Origin: Saccharomycopsis crataegensis | Taxonomy: Eukaryota; Ascomycota; Saccharomycetes; Ascoideales; Saccharomycopsidaceae | Assembly: GCF_037102585.1 (NCBI RefSeq) | Contig: NW_027043819.1 | Span: 1,426,001-1,490,000 of the forward strand | Direction: 5' to 3' | DNA: 64,000 nt | Shown here: positions 11,111 through 20,575 of the stretch, piece after piece | Layout: each line of letters starts with the position of its first letter | Position numbering within the stretch: position 1 is the stretch's first letter | Notes under the pieces: generated by a model | What the model was told of the DNA's origin: nothing | Seen by the model: only the letters and a program-made list of their open reading frames with translations | Database searches by the model: none | Translations under genes and position numbers: made by a program

Positions 11111-11176
<66 letters not shown>
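11111..11176. repeat. (CT)33 microsatellite between convergent genes
   Basis: A perfect CT dinucleotide run of 66 bases in the 421-base convergent gap 10803-11223 between the R2TP gene and CDC73. The rest of the gap is AT-rich 3' flanking sequence in which I see no further feature. Confidence 0.97.
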
Positions 11177-11180
<4 letters not shown>

Positions 11181-11223
11181 TTCTTTTTCATAGAAGTAGC
11201 CGGCCCCGCGGTCAGCCCCATCA

Positions 11224-12405
11224 CTAATTCTTTCTAAAACCTTGGATCATCATCGATCTTTCCAAACTCCTCCAGAATTGTTCACTAATTTCCTTATCGT
11301 TGAATCTTCTATTTCTGTCGATCTTCACCACTTCGACGTTCCAATCTTGAGCATTCTTATTCATCAACGCGCCTTCGTAGCCAAAATAATAACCTTTGAA
11401 TTTCTGGAACAATTTTTCTGGATCCTTGATGGAATAATTTTTGAATTGCCAAAGTTGCCCCGTGGTGAAAATCGCCACCACTCTATCCCAATACTCCATT
11501 TTTGTGAAAAAATCTGTAGAATTCACAATTAAAAATTGTTGAGGCCCAAGGTTTGGGAAAACTTTTTTAATTCTGATAAGATTTGTCCCGGTAGATTGCG
11601 ATGATGCAGCATTAGGTTCTTTGAATACCCCATTCTCAAGAAACTCTTTAATATTTGACATTTGTATTAATGCCGAAGTAGCCGGCGACAATAAAATAAT
11701 TGGATTATCCACTTTCTTGCCACCACCATTAGCTTTGTCCGGTTTACCAATTTTCCCACCGTGACTCGATTTCAGTTTGAGGGGCTTGACAATTTTAAGC
11801 TCGGCCTCTTTCACCAAATACTCGAAATTGATCAGTTTAACCCCTTGGAATAAATTATCATGTAGCAATGGTACTTCCAACTCATTGGATGCAATATTAT
11901 TATTATTATTGTTATTCTTATTATTATTATTACTATTACTCACCTCCCCTGCTGCTGCTGTTGCTGCTGCCGCACCACTACCCACATAATTTTCCTGTTT
12001 CTTCTTGTCCTCCTCAGCTTCATCTGTCTTGATCTTTACCGGGGCGGTTGTGGAAGAGGAAACCACAGACGAAGAATCAAGAAAAGTCGTGGATTGACCA
12101 TCAAAATATTTGATCAATTCGGATTTGTTGTGGAAACTAATGGTTGGGATGTTTTTGCTTTGCGATTGAGAAATGTAATCGGCAGTCGAAAAGTCCCTCA
12201 TGACCCAGACATTGTAGAAAGCCTGGAGCGGAAGATCTTTATTGTTGATTTTTATGGTTTCTTGGTGTAAATTATATTGTTTCTCGCCCAACACGATGGT
12301 GGTTGCCAACGATATATCATCGATGGCGGTGCCAGCAGCATCCAAGAGGGTGATTGGTGATTTGGCAATGATCGATGATCGAAGATCAGCCAATGCGGTG
12401 CTCAT
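11224..12405 (-). CDS. CDC73: Cdc73, Paf1 complex subunit (parafibromin)
   Basis: Cdc73 is a subunit of the Paf1 complex, which travels with RNA polymerase II and supports elongation and histone modification. The product is 393 aa, the same length as S. cerevisiae Cdc73. The C-terminal Ras-like domain (about 235-390) is clear: NPIILLSPATSALIQMSNIK, EYWDRVVAIFTTGQLWQF, FQKFKGYYFGYEG, WNVEVVKIDRNRRF and EQFWRSLE. The N-terminal part is less conserved and holds an Asn/Ala low-complexity insert. The frame continues upstream to 12489, but the ATG at 12405 (MSTALADLRSS) gives the family start. It lies head-to-tail with TCP1, 286 bases apart. Confidence 0.95.
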   Translation of the reverse strand: MSTALADLRSSIIAKSPITLLDAAGTAIDDISLATTIVLGEKQYNLHQETIKINNKDLPLQAFYNVWVMRDFSTADYISQSQSKNIPTISFHNKSELIKYFDGQSTTFLDSSSVVSSSTTAPVKIKTDEAEEDKKKQENYVGSGAAAATAAAGEVSNSNNNNKNNNNNNNIASNELEVPLLHDNLFQGVKLINFEYLVKEAELKIVKPLKLKSSHGGKIGKPDKANGGGKKVDNPIILLSPATSALIQMSNIKEFLENGVFKEPNAASSQSTGTNLIRIKKVFPNLGPQQFLIVNSTDFFTKMEYWDRVVAIFTTGQLWQFKNYSIKDPEKLFQKFKGYYFGYEGALMNKNAQDWNVEVVKIDRNRRFNDKEISEQFWRSLERSMMIQGFRKN

Positions 12406-12691
12406 TGTATTTGTGAGAGATGATATATATATCGAAGGGAAGTACACGGTGGATGCCGATAATAACAAACAATTTGTGTACTTAATCAAATTGAAAAGAT
12501 GAAAAATCGTTAAAGATTTCCGGATCGGTTTACCCGGTGAGGGGGGAAGCGTGCGAGAGAAAGGGAGAGAGCACCGCGCCGGTTCTTTATAACTAATATT
12601 TATAAAGTGTTATTTATTTATTACAACCAATTATTTTAAAAACTAATAACAATCCGTTTATTTGAGAAACATTATATCAATTTAGAAAATT

Positions 12692-14365
12692 TTAATGCCC
12701 GTGTGGGTCTTCCTTTTCTGGTTCTGGGTCAATGTTGATCATGGTGTCGATTCTCAAAATTGCAATACATGCTTCAAGGGCACTCTTCAAACTCTTGACT
12801 TTACTCATTGTTGGTTCAATGACCCCAGCAACGGTTTCATCAACAATCTTTTCATTGATCAAATCCAACCCGTAGTTCTTGTAATTCTTACGCTTGGTAT
12901 CGTTTGGCAAAGAACTTTGCGATTTAGAATGGTAAGATCTCAACTTGGCAACGAGCTCTGACGAATCCTTAGCAGCATTGACGGCAAGGGTCTTTGGAAT
13001 CACCAACAATGCAGCGGCAAACTCGGCAATCGCCAATTGTTCACGCGATCCCACAGTGGTGGCAAAGTTTTCCAAATAAATGTTCAAGGCGGTTTCCACG
13101 GCCCCACCACCTGGAACAATGTTACCACTTTCAAGGGTTCTCTTAACCACTGAAAGAGAGTCATGTAACGATCTTTCCATCTCATCAAGAGAATACTCGT
13201 TTGGACCTCTCAAAACAATCGAGCTGGAAGAATGTTTCGATGTACCTTCGACAACAATACATTCGTCGTCACTGATTTTAATTTGCCTGACACATTCAGC
13301 AGAACCCAAGTATGAAGCTTCGAAAGTTTCATCACCTTCCAAGTTGGACATGTTGGTGACAAAAGTGGCTCCGGTAGCTCTAGCAATACGTTTCAAATCT
13401 TCTTTGGTACATCTTCTAACTGCCATGGCTTTGGCCTCGACAAATTCTTTCAAACATAGATCATCAATCCCTTTGGTAGTCAAAATCACATTGGCACCGG
13501 CAGCCAAGATTTTACGGATCCTTTCAATGACAATTTGGTATTCCTTCTTTCTAACTTGTTCTAATTGTTCAGGGTCTTGGATGTTGATTTGCACCCCAAG
13601 GGCCATCTTGGCCTTTTGAAGATTTATATCTAGGACCGCGATCTTGGCATTGTTAATTCTCTTTGGCATGGCTTGAGAAGCAACGGTACAATTGAGAGCG
13701 TAACCATTGATAATCATTGATTCGGTAGACGATTTACCATGAGCTTTCAAGATGTTAACGGCCTTGATTGGGTATTTGATTTCCCCCTTGTTGTTAGCGG
13801 TCTTGACGGACATGATGGCATCGACCACCATTTTACTAAAAAATTCGGAATCACTACCAATAATCTTTGATGACATTGAGGTTTTGGCAATGTTGATCAA
13901 TGCTTCTCTACCCAAGCTGTCAACCGGTTGACTGAGCACTTCATGGATATATTTGATGGCCTCACGCAACGCCAAACGGTACCCGTTGATAATAGTGGTT
14001 GGATGGATCTTGTTTCTCACTAGTTCGTTAGCACGTTTAAGAAGTTCAGACGCGATGATCACCACAGAAGTTGTACCATCACCGACTTCTTTATCCTGCT
14101 GTTGAGCTAATTCAACAAGGATTTTACCGGCAGGATGTTGAACATCTAAAAGCGATAAGATCGTAGCCCCATCATTGGTCACGGTAACATCTCCGATGTC
14201 ATCGACCAACATTTTGTCAAGACCAACTGGGCCAAGAGACGATTTCACCACGTTGGCCACCGAAAGCGCGGCGGTGACGTTCTGGTTACGGACGTCGTCT
14301 CCGCTGATTTTCTGTCCTCCAAGGAACAATGTATCGGAACGAGAAGCCTGATAAACCTGGGACAT
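12692..14365 (-). CDS. TCP1: TCP-1 alpha subunit of the cytosolic chaperonin CCT
   Basis: Cct1 is one of eight subunits of the TRiC/CCT ring that folds actin and tubulin with ATP. The 557-aa protein (559 in S. cerevisiae) is collinear with the family along its whole length: [17 protein letters not shown] at the N-terminus, NDGATIL and GDGTTSVVI in the ATP site, [10 protein letters not shown] in the apical domain, and VVPGGGAVE near the C-terminal equatorial domain, ending in [12 protein letters not shown]. In-frame CTG codons were not found in this gene. The 254-base gap to BUD16 contains a short CATTAT-type repeat. Confidence 0.98.
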   Translation of the reverse strand: MSQVYQASRSDTLFLGGQKISGDDVRNQNVTAALSVANVVKSSLGPVGLDKMLVDDIGDVTVTNDGATILSLLDVQHPAGKILVELAQQQDKEVGDGTTSVVIIASELLKRANELVRNKIHPTTIINGYRLALREAIKYIHEVLSQPVDSLGREALINIAKTSMSSKIIGSDSEFFSKMVVDAIMSVKTANNKGEIKYPIKAVNILKAHGKSSTESMIINGYALNCTVASQAMPKRINNAKIAVLDINLQKAKMALGVQINIQDPEQLEQVRKKEYQIVIERIRKILAAGANVILTTKGIDDLCLKEFVEAKAMAVRRCTKEDLKRIARATGATFVTNMSNLEGDETFEASYLGSAECVRQIKISDDECIVVEGTSKHSSSSIVLRGPNEYSLDEMERSLHDSLSVVKRTLESGNIVPGGGAVETALNIYLENFATTVGSREQLAIAEFAAALLVIPKTLAVNAAKDSSELVAKLRSYHSKSQSSLPNDTKRKNYKNYGLDLINEKIVDETVAGVIEPTMSKVKSLKSALEACIAILRIDTMINIDPEPEKEDPHGH

Positions 14366-14619
14366 GGTAATTGGAGGCCAGGAGGATATTCAATATATTA
14401 TCAATGGAAATATCAACTGGTTTCGTTTGTGTTGATGATGGAAGTTTTGCCCAAAAGAATTTTTTTTACCTGGCGGACAGACACCCAGACACCACAGCTC
14501 AGAAACATCCGTACACACGCCACCACCACCATTATCATTATCATTATTATATTCTTATTATGTATTATTCTTATGTATTTTTATATAATCTCTATCAATT
14601 CTACTAAATTAATCCTATG

Positions 14620-15564
14620 CTAATACGTCATCTTGCTGTACCGGAGTTCGACGTCTTCGGTGAAATACTTCTTGCACTGGACAATCTTCAAATCATTCAC
14701 TTTAATCTTGGTTTCTGGTGCGATGCGCTGGCCCAGTTTAGCAAGAGTGTTGAGCTGCCATCTATACGAATAGTCCAATACGTGATAGAGGACACTAAGT
14801 ACCTCATTCAATGAATTCGCCAAAATATCAATTCTTGATCCCAGGGAGGCTTCATGGTTGATATATGAGTCCGCAAGCAATGCCCCAAACAAGTCCCCTG
14901 ACCCAAAGAAAAACCCATTGAATTTGGGGATTTTGTAATAAATGAAGGTATCACTGTCGTTTGTCGACCCAGCACATATTAGATACCCTGGATCTTCTGC
15001 CAAATCCACTGACGTCACCACAATACTGTTAATTAATGGATACAATTGCTTGAACTTTGTCAATGCCTGCTTTAACAGCTCGAGGTTGGTGATTTTGGTA
15101 TCGGTCAACAATTCTAATTCAAAATGATTTGGGGTGACGAGGAACGGCTGGCCTTGCCGTAACAACATTTTGTATAATTCAATGATACTATTCGAGTCAT
15201 TGATGTATATTCTGCCATTATCCCCAATGATGGGATCGAAAAACCATTTGACGTTCGGATTATGAGTCTTTGCGTCGTTGACAATTTCAATGATTGATTC
15301 CAAATGTTGTTTGCTGGTGATGTACCCAGAAAGCACCACAGAATAGTGAACCTGTGCCACTTCGACAATCTTCTTGTATATTTCTAGAAGTTCATTGGCC
15401 TGGTACTTGATTCCGTAAAATGATCCATACGCCGGATGATTTGAATATTGCACGGTATTGAGGGCGTCGACGTCCCATCCTTTTAGTTGCAATGGGAAAG
15501 TGGCTGCTTTATTCCCCACGTATCCGTGGACCACATGGGACTGTATCGAAAGTAGTTTCTTCAT
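14620..15564 (-). CDS. BUD16: pyridoxal kinase (Bud16-like)
   Basis: The enzyme phosphorylates pyridoxal/pyridoxine to the 5'-phosphate coenzyme in the salvage of vitamin B6. The 314-aa product (Bud16 is 312 aa) shows the PfkB/PdxK fold signatures: SIQSHVVHGYVGNKAATFPLQ at the substrate pocket, NTVQYSNHPAYG, DPIIGDNGRIY, TPNHFELELLTD, and the FGSGDLFGALLAD motif carrying the catalytic Asp. The start ATG directly precedes the conserved first strand. It could be the Bud16 or Bud17 ortholog; similarity to Bud16 length is the main reason for the symbol. Confidence 0.9.
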   Translation of the reverse strand: MKKLLSIQSHVVHGYVGNKAATFPLQLKGWDVDALNTVQYSNHPAYGSFYGIKYQANELLEIYKKIVEVAQVHYSVVLSGYITSKQHLESIIEIVNDAKTHNPNVKWFFDPIIGDNGRIYINDSNSIIELYKMLLRQGQPFLVTPNHFELELLTDTKITNLELLKQALTKFKQLYPLINSIVVTSVDLAEDPGYLICAGSTNDSDTFIYYKIPKFNGFFFGSGDLFGALLADSYINHEASLGSRIDILANSLNEVLSVLYHVLDYSYRWQLNTLAKLGQRIAPETKIKVNDLKIVQCKKYFTEDVELRYSKMTY

Positions 15565-15906
15565 CGTATCGCTGGACCTCGTTGATGATAAATGCTAATG
15601 GTGTTAATAAATAAATAATCTCTCGATGAATCATAAAAAAAGTCAAGGAATTATTTCTCCGCAACTGAGGGTCGCACACCCGCTGAGCTCAGGAAACAAT
15701 CCAAATCGGGAAATGAAGGGTGCCGAATGAAAAACGGGGGGTTATCATCCGGTCAGGAAGGTCTTTCCGAGGGTAATATCCTGTCAGGCAGGCACTCCCG
15801 GCCCTCGGAAACCTGCCCGGTGAAAGCACAAATATTTTCAACCATCATCATCAACTATTGTATTTACCTATATATCGCAGCTCATCGTATATATCTTAAT
15901 TTTATC
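15565..15906. promoter_or_regulatory. divergent BUD16/Zn-cluster-gene promoter with CGG-rich inverted repeat
   Basis: The intergenic region contains a perfect 10-bp inverted repeat: TTTCCGAGGG at 15764-15773 and CCCTCGGAAA at 15802-15811, 28 bases apart. Within about 100 bases are further CCGG/CCCGG groups and an imperfect direct repeat, GGTCAGGAAGG and TGTCAGGCAGG. CGG triplets in inverted or direct arrangement are what Zn2Cys6 proteins bind, and the downstream gene encodes one, so autoregulation is an inference worth testing. Confidence 0.5.
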
Positions 15907-18219
15907 ATGGATCAATGTAATTTCCCAGGAAAGATCCCCACAAACCATCAGAGAAACCAAAAGAGCTTTGAAAATCAATTCAAAATCATCAAACCTGGCG
16001 GTGGATTGAACCCTCGGGCCATTAAGGCGTGCAACCACTGCCGCAAAAAGAAGACTCGATGCTTTGCCATCGATGAAGCAAAGAACATTGCTGCTTGCTC
16101 AAGGTGTAAAGGCTTGGGACTACTTTGCAGTTTCGAGGAAGATATTGTCGATGCTGGGAAATTCCAATCGGTAGCGGATCTCCGAAGCTTTGAGGCGTCA
16201 CGCGAAAACAACAACAACAATAATAATAATCATCATTATCATAATAATCATCGTCCTGACATCCTGGGTTATCGACAGGAAATGGATAAATTGAACCAGA
16301 TTCATGATGACATAAAGAAATTGGCCCGGTATTTAACCACTAACAATGAATCGTTATCTTCGATAATTCCAGCCCCTCATTCAAGCACCACCACCAACTA
16401 TGACTTAACTACCAATCATCATCAACGTCCAATTATCAATAATAATCTTGGCCCAAGCATCGCTTCAACTACCATCCAGAACGAATTCCCCGAGCAACCC
16501 AAAGTAATCACCCCTTCAACCATGATTCCTCTGTCATTTATGACATCGGCATACAATATTCTAAAAGAAGCCCCACCAGCTTCGTTATTACCATTCCCAG
16601 TAACCCATCTTCTTAGTCCCCCAGCCCCGGTGCTCGAGAAAGATATTGTCACCCTTCGATTCATTAGTAAAGCCGAAGCCTATTCTCTATTGAACATTTT
16701 CAGAGAAAAATACGGAAAATGGATTTCTCTCAAACCAGACATCACCACCGAAGAGCTCCTCAATGAATATCGTACAGAATCCTCGTTATTACTCGATGTA
16801 TGCTGTTTAGTGGCGTTGCGCAGCTCCAGAAACCAAGCTCTTAAACGGAAAATCACTCAGATACTAATCAATCGGATTTCCAATAGCTTAGCCAAAGAAA
16901 TTCTTAATAATCCTAGCACAGACCTCAAGTACATTTCCACATTGACCCTTCTTTCATTTTACGGGTACTCGTTATCACAACCCGCTAATTTCAATATTGA
17001 CCCCTGGTTTTATTCGGGATTGGCATTGAAACATTTTATCACCTCTATCAATTACAATCCTTCATTTATCAATGCCACGGTCTCGTTTCTTCCCGATGCC
17101 GACTCGCAATTCGATTTGTTGACCTATATGCGGATCTACGATCATTTAATCGTCACCCATTTGTTCAATTGTGTGGTCAGTGGAAGGACTTGTTCAATTG
17201 ATAGAATACGGTTGAATAAGATTCGATCGAAGCTTGATATTGTGTATGCCGGGGTGTTTGATGGAAAAATGACGGCCGAAGTATGCCTTAGTGATATCGT
17301 TTACGATTTCTTTGTCAATGATATGACCGGGGGTGACGCCCTTGGGAAATTCTACGCCGTTGTTAAGAAACTCGATGATTGGTACAATGATTGGAATTAT
17401 CTTATCAAACAACCAATCCCTCAATTACTTGAATTTTTCTTCAATTTTTACTCGCTTTTAATTCATTACCATATAAATTTCCAATTATATTTCAACAAAC
17501 TTAATCAGAACTTACTCGGAAATGTCAATCCAGAAAGTGCCGACCATCTAGATGATTTCCAAAGACTTTTCTCCACCGACCCCACGAATTTCGAAACTTT
17601 CTCCAATATCGTTTGGCACATTGGTGCTGACCACCTTGAAAAAATGTGGTACAATTGTTTGATAATCGTCAATGAACTTCTTAGTTTCATCAACAAACTG
17701 AACCTTGATATCATGATCGATAACTCCGAGCAGTTCGAATACTTCACCGACCAGATCCATTTTTCGCTTTTTTTCAGTATTATTGTGTTTCTCAGGCTTA
17801 TGAGTAATTTCTTTAGGAAACCTCAATCTGCTTCAACGATGCCGTCTGTACTGGACACCGCCACCAACACAACTTCCCAGGGGTTATTATTAGGTTCATA
17901 CCTCGAATATTTCCACAGAAATTTCCAACCTTTTGATATCACAGGGAGCCTTCAGCACCATAAGCTAACCCCCCAGCAATTAAAGGCACGAGCACCATTG
18001 CATCAAATGGATAAACTGTCGTTTTTAATTTACATGACGGAGATCCTCATAATTGTGAAAAAATATCAAAAAGTCTCCCAAGAGGTTGGCAATGTCAGCA
18101 ATGATGGACGGGTGAATGAAATCGACACTAATAATGTATTTTACCGGTATTATTATACGTTAAGACAGAATATTGTGAAAACATTCCCGGGGATTAAGAT
18201 TGATGATGTTTTTGATTAG
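15907..18219 (+). CDS. Zn(II)2Cys6 fungal transcription factor
   Basis: A 770-aa nuclear regulator. The binuclear zinc cluster is at residues 42-74, with Cys42, 45, 52, 64, 67 and 74 (spacing 2-6-11-2-6) and the basic run RKKKTR expected to contact DNA. After it come an Asn/His low-complexity patch, a probable dimerisation helix (MDKLNQIHDDIKKL), and a long helical middle region like the fungal-specific factor domain. The open frame starts at 15727, but I chose the ATG at 15907: the extra 60 residues are hydrophobic and cover the CGG-rich promoter repeat. I cannot assign it to a named regulator. It is divergent from BUD16 and convergent with COX7. Confidence 0.82.
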   Translation: MDQCNFPGKIPTNHQRNQKSFENQFKIIKPGGGLNPRAIKACNHCRKKKTRCFAIDEAKNIAACSRCKGLGLLCSFEEDIVDAGKFQSVADLRSFEASRENNNNNNNNHHYHNNHRPDILGYRQEMDKLNQIHDDIKKLARYLTTNNESLSSIIPAPHSSTTTNYDLTTNHHQRPIINNNLGPSIASTTIQNEFPEQPKVITPSTMIPLSFMTSAYNILKEAPPASLLPFPVTHLLSPPAPVLEKDIVTLRFISKAEAYSLLNIFREKYGKWISLKPDITTEELLNEYRTESSLLLDVCCLVALRSSRNQALKRKITQILINRISNSLAKEILNNPSTDLKYISTLTLLSFYGYSLSQPANFNIDPWFYSGLALKHFITSINYNPSFINATVSFLPDADSQFDLLTYMRIYDHLIVTHLFNCVVSGRTCSIDRIRLNKIRSKLDIVYAGVFDGKMTAEVCLSDIVYDFFVNDMTGGDALGKFYAVVKKLDDWYNDWNYLIKQPIPQLLEFFFNFYSLLIHYHINFQLYFNKLNQNLLGNVNPESADHLDDFQRLFSTDPTNFETFSNIVWHIGADHLEKMWYNCLIIVNELLSFINKLNLDIMIDNSEQFEYFTDQIHFSLFFSIIVFLRLMSNFFRKPQSASTMPSVLDTATNTTSQGLLLGSYLEYFHRNFQPFDITGSLQHHKLTPQQLKARAPLHQMDKLSFLIYMTEILIIVKKYQKVSQEVGNVSNDGRVNEIDTNNVFYRYYYTLRQNIVKTFPGIKIDDVFD

Positions 18220-18246
18220 TAAATACTTCATTTGCAGAATATCATG

Positions 18247-18877
18247 TTATATTATAATAATTACAAATTGATTGGAGTCAACGCTTTGTATATCATATAC
18301 AAAGGTTATCTTTAGTTCCAAATTGATAGATAGTGTCTTGTAGGAGTTTGTATCCCTGCTGCTTTTGGCAAGCTTTAGTATTTTCGCTTCAAGATGGTTA
18401 TTGTCTTCCATTTCATCCTCACTCCCACCTCCATCACCGGGTATATTATTTTCCTGATCATATATATTTTCCTCAGTAGTTGCCACATCTAAATTGAAGA
18501 TTGTGAATAAGATGAATAAGTGCCTCAAAGTAATTGAAATGATTATCTTTCAAGAAAGTAATAATAGAAAGCATATTATGAGAATATTTGATATAACGTG
18601 ACAGTTTCGCCACTTGTTCATCTACTGCTTTTCGTAACATGGCATTGAAAGCCTTATTACTTCTTGGAGATATGACCCGTCATTATTTGCTAGTCTTTGT
18701 TTTATCTATTTTGTCATTTAACTGAATTATCGTCCAGCTATGGTGAGCTGTGTTTGAGATATAAAAATCTCTGGCTTTTCCACCTACGTATGAGGATAGT
18801 GTTGGTAACCTCCTTTGTTTTGATAACATTTGGCCTGTGGATGGAAACCTAAAAGTAATTATTGAATAATGGTACAA
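18247..18877 (-). pseudogene. possible decayed, unidentified ORF segments
   Basis: The 1260-base gap 18220-19479 has no intact gene. Its minus strand carries three adjacent short open segments in different frames that look coding in composition: one with VGGKARDFYISN (about 18683-18877), one with a helical segment around AMLRKAVDEQVAKL (about 18470-18640), and one acidic segment (18247-18528). None matches a family I can name. They may be the remnant of one gene, or chance. The rest of the gap, to COX7, is A/T-rich with A-runs. Confidence 0.25.
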
Positions 18878-19479
18878 CGATGCTCTATTTGTATGAGAAA
18901 AACATCAAATTAGCAAAAAATGGCATTTTGACGGAGTCTCAAATGAAAACTACCAAAAATGTCCGAAGTTCCAATGAACCCTTCAAAATAGATAGAAACA
19001 TAATCACCAACCAAGTCTACAAATTAAATTTGTCAAAACACAAAACTCCATTCCTTCGTCCTTTAGACAAAAATCAATGCATATATTATATATAAAAAAA
19101 AAAAGATCCTCAAGATGATAATTAAGACGCACACACAACAAAAAAACAAAACTAAAAATGAAATGCCATGGTTTGCTGATATGTTCTTCAGTGATTTCAT
19201 TCAAAAAGGCCCTTTGATATTACAAAATCCCACTTAAATAGAACCTAGCAATACCACTTTTATTCAAAAAAAGAACTTCATTAAAAAAAGAAAACAAAAA
19301 AAAAGAGCCAAACAAAATCTAACCATTGTTTCTTCCTTTTAATTTTCCTTTCTGGTGGCTTGGAAATTTTCGAATGTGGAATAGAATTTATTGTAATTGT
19401 TATTATTATTATTGTAATATTTTTATCATTTTTTTGATCTCTTTTGAGTTCTGCTTTATCTTAATACAATAAGAGTAAC

Positions 19480-20053
19480 TTATTTCTTTGGGTCCTTGAT
19501 ACCGAGGATGGCTCTACCAGTGTAGACCAATGGGACAACCATGGAGACGGCAAACAAACCGTAGAATGGGTAGAGATACATAGCGGATCTTGGGTGCTAT
19601 TTGAGGGGTTAGTATTTCATAAAGACGATAAGTTCTGTATCTTATGACTATTCTTCAATATTCATTGCTGTTCATTAGCTTTTCCTGAATTGTTCATTGC
19701 TGTTCATTAGAATATCCTGAATTGTTCATTGCTGTAGATTATTATTCATTATCAACTATTCTTCAGTGTTGATTATTTGTTTTTACTCATGATTCAATAT
19801 TCTTGATTCAATATTCGGCATTAATATTCGATATTGTTCGCTGCTGTTCAATACATTTCATTATTATTGTTTTTATCTGATCCAAAAAATGAGCCCGAAT
19901 GATGTAATACACAAGTGAATTTGGATGAATTGATACATCAATGAATCTGAACGCCTTGATACTACCATATTAAATACATACTCTAGTCCACAATGGTTTG
20001 GTGGAGTTTTGGTACAATCTTTGGTATTCGATAATTCTGTTTCTGGCAGCCAT
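19480..20053 (-). CDS. COX7: cytochrome c oxidase subunit 7 (Cox7), two coding exons
   Basis: Cox7 is a small single-span subunit of respiratory complex IV in the inner mitochondrial membrane. Exon 1 is 19982-20053 (24 codons, MAARNRIIEYQ...KPLWTR) and exon 2 is 19480-19596 (38 codons, HPRSAMYLYPFYGLFAV...KDPKK). The 385-nt intron (19597-19981) has donor GTATGT, a perfect TACTAAC branch and TAG acceptor, in phase 0. The 62-aa product aligns along its length with S. cerevisiae Cox7 (STKPLWWRHPRSALYLYPFY). It was too split to appear as one open frame. A second intron lies in the 5' UTR, and two GTCACGTG/ATCACGTG sites lie upstream. Confidence 0.93.
19661..19740. repeat. 32-nt tandem repeat inside the COX7 intron
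   Basis: Two copies of a 32-nt unit (19661-19692 and 19693-19724, three or fewer differences) and a third partial copy. Each begins TTCATTGCTG and ends TCCTGAATTG. A further 14-nt doublet with GATTCAATATTC lies near 19791-19818. No C/D or H/ACA snoRNA signature was recognised in the intron. Confidence 0.85.
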
Positions 20054-20066
20054 TTTTGGGATATTT

Positions 20067-20152
20067 CTAATAGTTAAAAGTTAGTCGAAAAAGGTTCCTC
20101 GTATCAATGTTGAAAAATGAACTCCAGCAAAATAATAATAATAACAACTCAC
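20067..20152 (-). other. probable intron in the COX7 5' UTR
   Basis: On the minus strand, GTGAGT at 20152 down to 20147, a GACTAAC branch at about 20080-20085 and a TTAG acceptor ending at 20067, 13 bases upstream of the COX7 ATG. All three yeast splicing signals are present at normal spacing, and the 86-nt segment lies entirely before the start codon. Whether it is used is not visible from sequence alone. Confidence 0.6.
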
Positions 20153-20304
20153 CTTTTGTTGATGGATGTGAATAATATAACACTTAGCGCCTACAAGTCG
20201 AGCTCATCAAATTCGCTTTATCAAAAAAAAATCACCAGCTTTTTATTGCCGGGGGCCAATCAGCAGCCGAGAATTTGTTTTTCTTCGTGCTGAAAAACTT
20301 CGGT

Positions 20305-20339
20305 CACGTGCATATTTATCAGCTGACAATGATCACGTG
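20305..20339. promoter_or_regulatory. paired CACGTG (Cbf1-type) sites, COX7/PSH1 promoter
   Basis: GTCACGTG with CACGTG at 20305-20310 and ATCACGTG with CACGTG at 20334-20339, 29 bases apart, in the divergent region between the COX7 5' UTR and PSH1. Both match RTCACGTG, the Cbf1/centromere-element-I consensus. The same element precedes the other mitochondrial genes of the window, so COX7 is the likelier target. Confidence 0.6.
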
Positions 20340-20430
20340 TAATATTAGTCTGGTGTTCGGGTGAAAAGAAAAATCGTGTGGCTCTGGATAACATCCAAAC
20401 ACCAGACGAAAAGTGGCGACTTTATCCTTT

Positions 20431-20474
20431 ACTATTATTATGATTGTTATTATTATTATTGTTATTATTATTAT

Positions 20475-20506
<32 letters not shown>

Positions 20507-20524
20507 CTATTATTACTATTATAT
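20431..20524. repeat. (TTA)n-type trinucleotide repeat upstream of PSH1
   Basis: Interrupted TTA/TTG/CTA units immediately upstream of the PSH1 start. Read in frame they add an artificial poly-leucine extension to PSH1, so the gene start was set downstream of them. Confidence 0.93.
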
Positions 20525-20575
20525 ATTCTTTCCTGCCTCTTCATCTCTTTCGCATCTGGTTGCAATCATTGTACA

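Noticed and set aside
15727-15906. 60-residue N-terminal extension of the zinc-cluster protein
   Set aside because: It covers a CGG-rich inverted repeat and hydrophobic sequence; the ATG at 15907 gives a more typical start.
18683-18877. Short peptide vaguely like a retroelement gag segment
   Set aside because: The resemblance is a few spaced residues only. No other element part or terminal repeat is seen nearby, so no element is called.
20444-20575. Poly-leucine extension of PSH1
   Set aside because: It is the translation of a TTA microsatellite upstream of a good ATG.
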